DNA of 64,000 nucleotides from Bradyrhizobium iriomotense (GTDB lineage: Bacteria; Pseudomonadota; Alphaproteobacteria; Rhizobiales; Xanthobacteraceae), in NCBI RefSeq assembly GCF_018130765.1, contig NZ_JAFCJZ010000005.1, forward strand, positions 62,001-126,000. The letters are read 5' to 3'. The notes under the pieces are model-generated. The model did not search any database, was not told where the DNA came from, and saw only the letters and a program-made list of their open reading frames with translations. Both the position numbers and the translations under genes were made by a program. Within the stretch, counting starts at the first letter, position 1. Every line of letters begins with the position of its first letter. Positions 18,332 through 26,036 of the stretch are shown one piece after another.

Positions 18332-18736
18332 TCAGCGCGAGCGCTTCGGCAGCTTTGGAAGCTTGCCGGGATTGAACGCGGGTAGTCCGGTTTGTTCAGG
18401 TGCCGGCGCTGGCTGTTCCGTCAAGATGAGCGTGCCCTGGAGGACGACGCCCGGCGCCTGTCCCGCTGTCGCCGTGTAAGTCGCGATCTTGCCGGGGCAC
18501 GTCCCCTCGATCTCCAGCGTGAGCTCATCCTCCACGCCGAACACCGTCGCGCGTCCATCGGTATGACGCTTCGTCAACACGGTTGCAGTGAAGCGATCTC
18601 CGTCCACCTTGCAGGAGCCGTGATAGGTCATCAGGCTGTCGCGGCCCCAGATCTGGCCGTCCGCAACATGGACGATTCCGGTGCCCTGATCGATCGGCGT
18701 CTTGTACCACGCCGCATAGGTGCCGTCCTTCAGCAT
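18332..18736 (-). CDS. GrlR-family regulatory-like protein
   Basis: A 134-residue protein resembling the GrlR family, small beta-barrel proteins first known as negative regulators of type III secretion but widespread in rhizobia without it. Visible signs are the opening MLKDGTYAAWYKT, the GTGIVHVADGQIWGRDS strand and the YHGSCKVDGDRFTATV strand. The Pro-rich tail ends NPGKLPKLPKRSR. The ATG at 18736 matches the family start. No type III secretion genes are in the window, so the role here is unknown. Confidence 0.75.
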   Translation of the reverse strand: MLKDGTYAAWYKTPIDQGTGIVHVADGQIWGRDSLMTYHGSCKVDGDRFTATVLTKRHTDGRATVFGVEDELTLEIEGTCPGKIATYTATAGQAPGVVLQGTLILTEQPAPAPEQTGLPAFNPGKLPKLPKRSR

Positions 18737-18797
18737 GGGAGCAGTCTCCCCTGGTAGTCCCCCACGAACAATCCGCATGAACAGCGCTAAGGAAGCG

Positions 18798-18965
18798 TTA
18801 ATCACGCGGCCCGTGACAATCCGGAACGTCCCTGCGCAGCTCCTCTTCAAGCTCCTCGATGATGCTGTGAAGCAGACCCGCCGCAAGTGGATCAGTGACT
18901 TCCCGCTCCAGGCGCCGGTAACGCGCGATCTGGAATTGCCGCTCTTTCAGCTGGTGCTCAGTCAT
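18798..18965 (-). CDS. Small conserved-type hypothetical protein (55 residues)
   Basis: A 55-residue ORF starting MTEHQLKERQFQIARYR and ending CHGPRD. It is preceded by a good ribosome site (GGAGGGG) 8 bases before the ATG. The composition is helical and charged (IIEELEEELRR), like short rhizobial cytoplasmic proteins. It lies 61 bases upstream of the GrlR-like gene on the same strand and may be co-transcribed. Function unknown. Confidence 0.6.
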   Translation of the reverse strand: MTEHQLKERQFQIARYRRLEREVTDPLAAGLLHSIIEELEEELRRDVPDCHGPRD

Positions 18966-19111
18966 CGGACGACCCCTCCGCCGAACTGACGCGGAGACAG
19001 CCGAACAGTTTCGTTAAAGTTTTCGGATCATTTGACATGGTTTCCGATCGGTAAAGGGTATTGGGGCGCCAGCCTGTTTCTGCGAACTCGGAACCGGCGA
19101 CAGAATCCCGA

Positions 19112-20029
19112 TCATGCTCGCTTGTCCTCACCTGTCCGGCCTGCCAACGCGCGGCTGACCAGTTTGTCGGAAGCCTGCATGAGCGCGGCCGCGTAGGACG
19201 GCTCGCTGGACGACGGGCTCGGCAGGATGGCGTGGGCCTTGTTGTCGAACATTGCGCCGCTGCGGCCGTTGAGATCCTGCGACACCAGGAGCGGGACCAG
19301 CCGCTCGGCGTATGTATCCGGCTCGATCATCATCGCGCCGATCAGCCACTCCACGATCGCAAGAAGCGTGCGCGAGCCGAGCAGATTGGCGCGGATGTTG
19401 GTCTTGACGAAGCCCGGGTTGAGACCGAACACGTCGAGACCGGGGAAACGCCTGGCTGCATCGAGGACAAGCACCTCGTTTCCGGCCACGGTGTTCGAGT
19501 GCGCCGCGAAGCGTTTATAGCTTCGCTCCGAGTTCAGGTCGTCGACATTCGCTTTCTGCTCCGTGCCCGGGAATCCCATGACGAAGATCCGGGGCCTCAT
19601 GCTGGTGGCGGCGCGATCCTTGCCGAGACGCGGAGCGATCTCGTTGAGGATGACGAGGCGGCTCAGATAGCTGACGGCAAGATCGCGTTCGATGCTTTCC
19701 GAAGTCACCTCGCGTCTGGGGCCGGCCATGATGCCGGTCGTGAAGACAACGATGTCGATGTTTCCGGCGGGCAGCGCGGCGCCGATCCGCTTCGCCTCGC
19801 GCATCGAGCCGAGGTCGGCCTTCATGAACGTGATGCGCGGCACCTCCTGATCGTGGAAGGTCTGACCGACGACCAGGACATTCGCGCCCCTGGCCGCGAG
19901 CTGCTGGCTGAGCGCCCGGCCGATCCCGCCGGTGCCGCCGATGACCGCGACATTCAGTCCGGTGAGCCGGAGGCTTTCGAGCGCCGGCAAGGTCACGTTC
20001 AGGCTCTTGTCCAATTCCACGCGTTTCAC
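19112..20029 (-). CDS. Atypical SDR-superfamily protein
   Basis: A 305-residue Rossmann-fold protein with the nucleotide motif GGTGGIG (31-37) and an NADP-like second strand (VLVVGQ). A canonical YxxxK active site is not visible; the region reads SYKRFAAHSNTVAGNE, so catalysis may be altered. The GTG at 20029 is chosen because GGGGAAGG precedes it at good spacing; a GTG at 20074 would add 15 residues. It follows the Old Yellow Enzyme gene by 90 bases on the same strand, and both are probably controlled by the divergent LysR regulator. Substrate unknown. Confidence 0.78.
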   Translation of the reverse strand: MKRVELDKSLNVTLPALESLRLTGLNVAVIGGTGGIGRALSQQLAARGANVLVVGQTFHDQEVPRITFMKADLGSMREAKRIGAALPAGNIDIVVFTTGIMAGPRREVTSESIERDLAVSYLSRLVILNEIAPRLGKDRAATSMRPRIFVMGFPGTEQKANVDDLNSERSYKRFAAHSNTVAGNEVLVLDAARRFPGLDVFGLNPGFVKTNIRANLLGSRTLLAIVEWLIGAMMIEPDTYAERLVPLLVSQDLNGRSGAMFDNKAHAILPSPSSSEPSYAAALMQASDKLVSRALAGRTGEDKRA

Positions 20030-20119
20030 GTCAGGTGCCTTCCCCAAGCATTGATGAAAATGAGCGCTCTGCACCGCAGCAGCAGTGCAGAGCCGATGAA
20101 TGTGGTGACCGCCGGACTC

Positions 20120-21193
20120 TCATTCGGCGGCAGCCGCGTCCCATGCGGGATAGTCGGTGTACCCGCGGGCATCGCCGCCGAAGAACGTCCGCCGATCGGC
20201 TTCGTTCAGCGGCGCACCGGATTGCAGGCGCGCGAGAAAATCGGGATTCGCCAGGATCATCTGGCCGTACGCTTCCAGATCGGCCAGTCCCTCGGCGACG
20301 TCGGAACCGATGCGATCGCGCGGACGGCCCGGCCTGTTCACGATCAGCTTGCCGCGCCACAGTCTGCGAATATCGGCCAGAAGATGGTCGTCGCCCTGAT
20401 GCATGACATGAAGATAGGCGAGCGACAGCTTGTCGAGCTCGGCGACCAGATGGCGATAGAGGTCCGGTCCCTCGGTACCTTCGTCGATGCCCCACATCGT
20501 GATGCCCGGCGACAGGCGGATCGCCGTCTTGTCGGCGCCGATCTCCGCGGCGATGGCGGCCGCAACCTCGACGGCGAAACGCGCGCGGTTTTCGATCGAG
20601 CCGCCATACGCATCGGTCCGGGTGTTCGCGCTCGGCGCAATGAACTGCTGGACCAGATACCCGTTCGCGCCGTGGATCTCGACGCCGTCTGCGCCCGCCG
20701 CGATGGCGTGACGCGCGGCATCGCGGAAGTCGGCGACGGTCTGGCGCACTTCGTCGATCGCAAGGGACCGTGGCTGCGGGATATCCTGCATGCCCTTCGG
20801 CGTGAACATCGGCGTACCCGGCGCGATCGCGGACGGGGCCACACCCTGCCGGTGATGCGGCGTGTTGTCGGGATGCGACATGCGTCCGGCATGCATGAGC
20901 TGGATGAAGATGTGACCGCCCCTGGCGTGCACGGCGTCGGTCACCTTGCGCCAGCCGGCGACATGCGCGGGCGTGTAGATGCCCGGCGTCGTCATGTAGC
21001 CCTGCCCGTCATCGGACGGCTGGGTGCCCTCGGTGACGATCAAGCCGACTCCGGCGCGCTGCGCGTAATATTCGGCGGCGAGGCTGCCGGGAACGCCATC
21101 GGCGTCGGCGCGAGAGCGCGTCATGGGCGCCATGACCAGGCGGTTGGGAAGGTCTAGTCCGCCGACGCGGACGGGAGCGAAGAGCGAATTCAC
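20120..21193 (-). CDS. Old Yellow Enzyme family alkene reductase (NemA-like)
   Basis: A 357-residue FMN-dependent ene-reductase that uses NAD(P)H to reduce activated C=C bonds, nitro compounds or other electrophiles. The substrate-binding His174-x-x-Asn177-x-Tyr179 (HGANGY) is present, with NRLVMAPMTRSRA (17-29) at the FMN site and YGGSIENRARF after it. The GTG at 21193 follows AAGGAACTCGCC and matches the family start (xNSLFAPVRVG). The divergent LysR gene and the palindrome between them fit the common OYE-regulator pairing for electrophile detoxification. Confidence 0.92.
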   Translation of the reverse strand: MNSLFAPVRVGGLDLPNRLVMAPMTRSRADADGVPGSLAAEYYAQRAGVGLIVTEGTQPSDDGQGYMTTPGIYTPAHVAGWRKVTDAVHARGGHIFIQLMHAGRMSHPDNTPHHRQGVAPSAIAPGTPMFTPKGMQDIPQPRSLAIDEVRQTVADFRDAARHAIAAGADGVEIHGANGYLVQQFIAPSANTRTDAYGGSIENRARFAVEVAAAIAAEIGADKTAIRLSPGITMWGIDEGTEGPDLYRHLVAELDKLSLAYLHVMHQGDDHLLADIRRLWRGKLIVNRPGRPRDRIGSDVAEGLADLEAYGQMILANPDFLARLQSGAPLNEADRRTFFGGDARGYTDYPAWDAAAAE

Positions 21194-21236
21194 GGCGAGT
21201 TCCTTCTCGATGGATACCGAGAAGGGAGATGGACTT

Positions 21237-21268
21237 TCCATCCCATGGTATAAATACCATCTAATGGA
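21237..21268. promoter_or_regulatory. Nested palindrome, candidate LysR operator
   Basis: A 32-base dyad. The inner arms ATGGTAT / ATACCAT flank AA, and the outer arms TCCAT / ATGGA lie 3 bases out on each side; both pairs are exact. It is centred in the 104-base gap between the OYE and LysR genes, close to the start of both. This is the expected place for an autoregulated LysR-type site. Confidence 0.72.
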
Positions 21269-21297
21269 ATAGATTGATCCGTGTATTGGATAATTCG

Positions 21298-22173
21298 ATG
21301 GAACTGTTGAACGACATGGCGCTTTTCGTCGAGGTCGCGAAGGCCAGAAGTTTCCGGGGCGCCGCCGCGACCCTCGCCATGCCCAACTCGACCCTTTCGC
21401 GACGGATCAGCCTGCTGGAGAAGGAAATCGGGCTTCGCCTGCTGAACCGGACGACGCGCCGGATCGAATTGACCGAAGCGGGCCAGCTCTATTTCGAGCG
21501 CTGCAAGCGCATCGTCGACGAGGCGCGCCTGGCGCACGAGCAACTCGGCGAGATGCTGGCGCAGCCGAGCGGGCTGCTGCGCGTCTCACTGCCGGTGGAC
21601 TTCGCGAACACCTATCTCGCGCCTCTGATCACCGAATTTGCGCAGCAATATCCCGGCATCGATTTCGAATTCGACCTGACGCCGCGACGTGTCGACCTCG
21701 TCTCCGAGCCGTACGATCTGGCGATCCGCGTCGGAGAATCCGAGGCCTCCCACATGATCGCGCGGCCGCTCGCACGCCTGCACGGCTATCTCTACGCCTC
21801 GCCGCGCTATCTCGAACTCAACGGCGAGCCGCGCGAACCGGCCGACCTCGCACGCCATCAATGCCTTTGTCAGACGAGGGTGAGCACCTGGACGCTGCGC
21901 AACGGAACGCAAACGGCCGAGGCCGCTGTGAGCGGTCGTTTCCGCCTCAACAGCATCGGCATGCTTCGCCGCCTCGCCACGCTCGACATGGGCATCACGT
22001 TCATGCCGCAGGAAATCGTGGCCGACGAAGTCGCAGCCGGCCGGCTACGCCGCATCATGCCGCAATGGCAGGGCCAGCCCATGACCATCTACGCCGTCAC
22101 CGAGACCAGACTGCTCCCAGCCAAGACGCAACGCTTCATCGAATTCTTGAGAGAACGGCTGAGCCGGGGGTAG
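21298..22173 (+). CDS. LysR-family transcriptional regulator
   Basis: A 291-residue regulator. The N-terminal winged HTH (about 1-60) reads MALFVEVAKARSFRGAAATL and STLSRRISLLEKEIG; the C-terminal effector domain (about 90-290) is a periplasmic-binding-like fold. The ATG at 21298 gives the standard LysR start MELLNDMALFVEV; the earlier codon at 21274 would put its start very near the palindrome. It probably controls the divergent OYE-SDR genes in response to an electrophile or aromatic ligand. Confidence 0.9.
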   Translation: MELLNDMALFVEVAKARSFRGAAATLAMPNSTLSRRISLLEKEIGLRLLNRTTRRIELTEAGQLYFERCKRIVDEARLAHEQLGEMLAQPSGLLRVSLPVDFANTYLAPLITEFAQQYPGIDFEFDLTPRRVDLVSEPYDLAIRVGESEASHMIARPLARLHGYLYASPRYLELNGEPREPADLARHQCLCQTRVSTWTLRNGTQTAEAAVSGRFRLNSIGMLRRLATLDMGITFMPQEIVADEVAAGRLRRIMPQWQGQPMTIYAVTETRLLPAKTQRFIEFLRERLSRG

Positions 22174-22253
22174 ATCCGCTACCCTCTCCCGGCTTGTCAA
22201 TTGCGCGGCAAATTCAGCTTCAAGAAAACGAAAATCCAACCGAATCCGCGATC

Positions 22254-22487
22254 TCACGGCACCTCGCCGCTTCTGCGACTCCCGCCGATGCTGTGCGGCT
22301 TGTTGAGGAAGAACTCCCGATTGCCGAGAGCTGCTTCCGCGTACTGATCGATCGCGACCTGGATCGCCTCGATATGCATGCGGCACCAGCCTTCGAGGCA
22401 GGACAGGCGCCGCGCGTGCTCGAGAGCCTTCAAGAATTCCGAAGGCTCCCGCATGTCGGAGAAGTAGGTCGGCCGCTCGCCCTTCAT
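22254..22487 (-). CDS. Hypothetical protein (77 residues)
   Basis: A short helical protein with Cys residues in RRLSCLEGWCRMHIEAI and a conserved-looking middle (IDQYAEAALGNREFFLNKPHS). No domain is recognised. Its ATG overlaps the stop codon of the upstream 104-residue ORF (ATGA), so the two are translationally coupled and likely act together. Confidence 0.65.
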   Translation of the reverse strand: MKGERPTYFSDMREPSEFLKALEHARRLSCLEGWCRMHIEAIQVAIDQYAEAALGNREFFLNKPHSIGGSRRSGEVP

Positions 22488-22798
22488 GCCCGCGCGACCT
22501 CTCTTGGCGGTACAAGGCTTGGCGGAACAAGGCGGCGCTTCTCGACACCGATGCGCGGTGGCGCCGGCCGCCGGCGGGGAACGAAGAGGCTGGCGACGAC
22601 GATCGGATCGGTGTCCCCGAGAGCAGCCCGCTCCTGGACGAGCCCGCTCATCACGGTGCGCATCTTCATGACTTCCTCGGCCACGAAGGTGCAGTCTTCG
22701 TCCCTGTTGATTTGCTCATGCATGATGGCCTCAGCCTCACGCATGCTCACACGTAACGCCCTGATGATCTTGCGGATTTCATTGATGCGGTTGTCCAT
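22484..22798 (-). CDS. Hypothetical protein (104 residues)
   Basis: A protein with a helical N-terminal half (MDNRINEIRKIIRALRVSM, then AIMHEQINRDEDC) and a basic, Pro-rich tail (PRRRPAPPRIG...). The ATG at 22798 is preferred over an upstream ATG at 22885, since AAGGAGCGAGCC precedes it. First gene of a two-gene unit with the 77-residue ORF. Function unknown. Confidence 0.6.
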   Translation of the reverse strand: MDNRINEIRKIIRALRVSMREAEAIMHEQINRDEDCTFVAEEVMKMRTVMSGLVQERAALGDTDPIVVASLFVPRRRPAPPRIGVEKRRLVPPSLVPPREVARA

Positions 22799-22930
22799 GG
22801 CTCGCTCCTTGGCTGGACGTGCAGCATAAGAACAAATCATGAACATTAAGTCAATCGGCCTGAAGTAGAACTTGGCCGGCCCCATCCCTCACCGACGGGA
22901 GAGGCGGCAGCGAAACGACCTGCCGCCTCT

Positions 22931-23290
22931 CTAGGACGACAGGCGAAGCCAGACGTCCTTGCTCACCAGCGTACCGCTCGGCGTGGCGATCTCCATGTCC
23001 ACGACATGCAGAGAGCCGGGCTCGTCGGCATAGATGTACCTGAGGTGCCACATGCGGCCGAGGTCCGGTGAAATGACGAAGTCGTCCAGTCCGTCGGTGA
23101 TGGCCCTGATCGCTTCGCGGTGCGTCATGGGTGCGGAAAACATCGCATCGATCAGGTTGGCGAGGCTCATGCCCTCGACGAGCATGAGGCGCGCAACCTC
23201 GTCACCGTAAACGTGTCGGAGCGCCGCAACGATCGCGGCGACGGCGTCCGGATTCTTCAATGACACGACACAGCAAGCCTCCGGGCCCAT
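22931..23290 (-). CDS. Hypothetical protein (119 residues)
   Basis: A 119-residue acidic protein. The first 65 residues look helical (DAVAAIVAALRHVYGDEVARLML), and the C-terminal part is a set of strands (WHLRYIYADEPGSLHVVDME). No motif is recognised. It lies between the 104-residue ORF and the TonB receptor on the same strand but has its own spacing on each side. Function unknown. Confidence 0.55.
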   Translation of the reverse strand: MGPEACCVVSLKNPDAVAAIVAALRHVYGDEVARLMLVEGMSLANLIDAMFSAPMTHREAIRAITDGLDDFVISPDLGRMWHLRYIYADEPGSLHVVDMEIATPSGTLVSKDVWLRLSS

Positions 23291-23395
23291 GATGCCGGAG
23301 GCGGGATATTTTACGCAAGCTGTCTGCGAGGCCGTGCGGAGCCCTGAGCCCCCTCGCTCTCCGCCCGTGACGCAGACGGCCGGACCTCGGCCCGC

Positions 23396-25867
23396 CTAGA
23401 ACGTCACCCGCATCCCCGCATAGAACGCGCGCGGCCGTGCCGGGCTCAGTGAGCGCGGGTCGGTGAAATCAGCGCCGCCATTGGTGAAATTGGGCAAGGC
23501 TTCGCGGTCGAAGAACTGTCCGTAGGTGGCGTAGCGCTTGTCGAAGATGTTGTCGACGCGGCCGTAGAGCTGGAAGTTCTTAGTCACCTGATAGGACGTG
23601 TGGAGATTGAACACCGTGTAGGACGGCAGCTTCGAATATTGGTTGGACTCGTCGCCGACGAAATACTGGCTCGAGACGAACAGCGCGTTGCCGCCGACCT
23701 TCCAGACGTCAGTGACGTTGTAGTCGATACCGACCTTGACCCGGTGGCGCGGGATTGCGGGGATCTGATCGCCGGGCAGGACCTGGATCGTCTCGGTCAC
23801 GGGATCCCTGAAAGGGCTTTCAGAGCCGAGCTCGAAAGCGTCGAGATAGCGTGCGTCGACGAAGGCGTAGCTCGCCTGGAACTGAAGCGTGGGCGATTTG
23901 ATGTTGACCTCGGCCTCGAGCCCCTGGCGCCTGGTGCGGCCCACGTTCGTGAAATAGCCGAAGCCGGTGCGCCCCACTGCGGGAACGGCGACAATGTCGT
24001 CATAGTTGGTGGCGCGGAATGCGCCGACCTTCCATCCAAGGGAGCCGATGTTCAGCTCCTTGGTGCCGCGGAAGCCGGCCTCCACGGTCTTGGACACCAC
24101 CTGATTCAGCGGCGGGTCCGAAACCAGAAACGCCGCGAGCATGCAGGGCCTGACCGGGTCGGCGCAGCCGAGCTCGAGCGGCGTCGGCACGCGGTTGGAC
24201 TCGGAATAGCCGGCATAGGCCGTCAGCTCCGGCGTGATCTTGTAGGTGCCGCCGATCACCGGATTGAAGCGGGTGAAGGTGTGGTCGCCGTTGAGGCTGG
24301 TGCCGAGCTGGTCCTCCAGCGTAATGCGCGCCACGTTGAAGCGGCCGCCGCCGGTGATGGCGAAGGCATCCGTGACGTTGAACGTGTCCATCGCGTAGAG
24401 GCCGTTATATTGATTGACGGTCCGCAGCGAGACCGGACCTGCGACGGTGTCAGGCACGCCGGTCGGCCCAAGGAAGATGCCGCTGCCGCTGACGACGTAG
24501 TTTTCTCCGATCGTGCCGATCTCGGCGGTCGCATTGTAGCGCGTGACACTGGCGTCGTAGCTCGTGCCCATCACGAAGCGGTTGTCGTGCCCGAACAGCT
24601 GATCGGTGTTGGTGGCCTGCCCCGACACACCGAAGGTAGTCGAGCGTATCGAGCTGCGGTCGATCTCGCCGAGAATCGTTCCCGGCGCAAAAGGATTGGC
24701 GAGCTGCACGCCGTTGATGCCATTCGCGGGCGTGGTGTCATTGCCGAAGCAGAGCAGCGTTGGATCCGCACATTCCTGCACGTCGGTCGGATTGCCGTCG
24801 ACCAGCTTCTGCTCATATCTGCGCACATGCGCGGTGCCTTCCAGCGTCCAGGTCGGCGTCGCATCGACCTTGCCGGTGAAATTAAGATAGCCGACGCGGT
24901 TGCTCGTGGTCTGCGGCGTCGTGTAGGTCGCGCCCCAATATTTGTCGAGCAGCTCGGCGGGAACGGTGGCACTGGCGCCGAAATCGTTCTTGGCGACGCC
25001 CATGTTGGCGTGGAATTCGCTGTCGCCGGCCTTGTAGCCGACATCGCCGTAGAAGCGCCGCACGGTCGATTGCGAGAAATTGCGGAAACCGTTGTCGCGC
25101 AGGCCTTCGAGCGCGGCATAGACGCCGTAGTTCTTGTCGACGGTCTTGCCCCATTGCGCCGAGCCCTGGATGCGGCCGAACGAGCCGCCCATCACATCGA
25201 GCTCGGCACCCTGATAGGTGAAGCCGTCCTTCATTTGCAGGTTGAGCGCACCGCCGAGCGCGTTGAGGCCGAAGGCGGGATTGTTGGTGACGAGCGTCAC
25301 CGACCTGATCGCGGCGGTCGGGATCAGGTCCCAGTTGACGGCGTCGGAGAAGGCTTCGTTGATGCGGACGCCGTTCTGGTACACCGCAAGGCCCTGCGGC
25401 GTGCCCGTCACGGGCGAAGCGACGAAGCCGCGGAATTCGACATCGGGCGTGAACGGATTGCCGGTGACTTCGCTGATGTTGACGCCGGCGATGTTGTCGC
25501 GCAGTGCGTCGGTGATGTTGAGCGAGCCGGTGCGCTTGATCTGGTTGGCATCGACCGCGTTGATGGCCGAAGGAACCTTGTCGACATCGAGACCCCTGCC
25601 GGTGCCCGGCGAGGTCGGGTAGACGTAGATGCGTGACTTGGGGCGATTCGACGACGAGGCCCCCGCGCGCGCGACCGGCCGCGTTGGCGTCGTGCGCCTC
25701 GCTGTCGACGGCGACGGCGCCGACACTTCGACCGGCGGCAGGTTCTGGACGTTGGTTTCCTCGTCCTGCGCGGCCCCGGCAGGGCTGGCAAGGACCAGTC
25801 CCGACAACAGCCCGGTCGACACCGAGGCCATCAACACACGACGCTTACCCCAAAGACCCTTGCCCAT
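23396..25867 (-). CDS. TonB-dependent outer-membrane receptor, probable lanthanide-chelate importer
   Basis: An 823-residue TonB-dependent receptor. A signal peptide (about 1-30) is followed by a Pro/Thr/Arg-rich linker, a plug domain (about 95-210, with VPSAINAVDANQIKRTG and VEFRGF) and a 22-strand-type barrel ending in VTF, the usual C-terminal Phe. Length suits the family. The ATG at 25867 is used because it gives a proper signal peptide (KRRVLMASVSTGLL); a longer start at 25987 adds 40 residues. It follows the PQQ-type sensor kinase and lies in the same island as a lut-like ABC system and lanmodulin, so a role like M. extorquens LutH (lanthanide-lanthanophore uptake) is plausible. A siderophore role is the main alternative. 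Confidence 0.88.
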   Translation of the reverse strand: MGKGLWGKRRVLMASVSTGLLSGLVLASPAGAAQDEETNVQNLPPVEVSAPSPSTARRTTPTRPVARAGASSSNRPKSRIYVYPTSPGTGRGLDVDKVPSAINAVDANQIKRTGSLNITDALRDNIAGVNISEVTGNPFTPDVEFRGFVASPVTGTPQGLAVYQNGVRINEAFSDAVNWDLIPTAAIRSVTLVTNNPAFGLNALGGALNLQMKDGFTYQGAELDVMGGSFGRIQGSAQWGKTVDKNYGVYAALEGLRDNGFRNFSQSTVRRFYGDVGYKAGDSEFHANMGVAKNDFGASATVPAELLDKYWGATYTTPQTTSNRVGYLNFTGKVDATPTWTLEGTAHVRRYEQKLVDGNPTDVQECADPTLLCFGNDTTPANGINGVQLANPFAPGTILGEIDRSSIRSTTFGVSGQATNTDQLFGHDNRFVMGTSYDASVTRYNATAEIGTIGENYVVSGSGIFLGPTGVPDTVAGPVSLRTVNQYNGLYAMDTFNVTDAFAITGGGRFNVARITLEDQLGTSLNGDHTFTRFNPVIGGTYKITPELTAYAGYSESNRVPTPLELGCADPVRPCMLAAFLVSDPPLNQVVSKTVEAGFRGTKELNIGSLGWKVGAFRATNYDDIVAVPAVGRTGFGYFTNVGRTRRQGLEAEVNIKSPTLQFQASYAFVDARYLDAFELGSESPFRDPVTETIQVLPGDQIPAIPRHRVKVGIDYNVTDVWKVGGNALFVSSQYFVGDESNQYSKLPSYTVFNLHTSYQVTKNFQLYGRVDNIFDKRYATYGQFFDREALPNFTNGGADFTDPRSLSPARPRAFYAGMRVTF

Positions 25868-25990
25868 TCCTGCCTTCCCAACCCACCCGTGACCACCGGC
25901 TGTTCTGACTATTCGCCGTTTGGTGCCGACGAGTGTAATCGGCAGGAACTCACGCGCCAGCCACAAAAGGTCGGGCAATATCTGCACCCG

Positions 25991-26013
25991 TTTTCCCGAT
26001 CAAATCGGGAAAA
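25991..26013. promoter_or_regulatory. Hairpin between sensor kinase and TonB receptor genes
   Basis: A perfect 10-bp stem (TTTTCCCGAT / CAA / ATCGGGAAAA) in the 169-base gap between the two genes, followed at 26016-26031 by another CCCGAT...TCGGG repeat. There is no U-tract on the coding strand, so it may be an operator or leader structure for the receptor rather than a terminator. Confidence 0.5.
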
Positions 26014-26036
26014 ATTCCCGATCTGGTCGGGCGCGA

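Noticed and set aside
19061..21157. 698-residue frame on the plus strand across the SDR and OYE genes
   Set aside because: Both antisense genes have complete family motifs, and the long frame spans two of them and their gap; it is a GC-bias artefact.
23600..25636. 678-residue frame antisense to the TonB receptor
   Set aside because: Low-complexity Arg/Ala/Val composition with no signal peptide or domain; the receptor on the other strand is clear.
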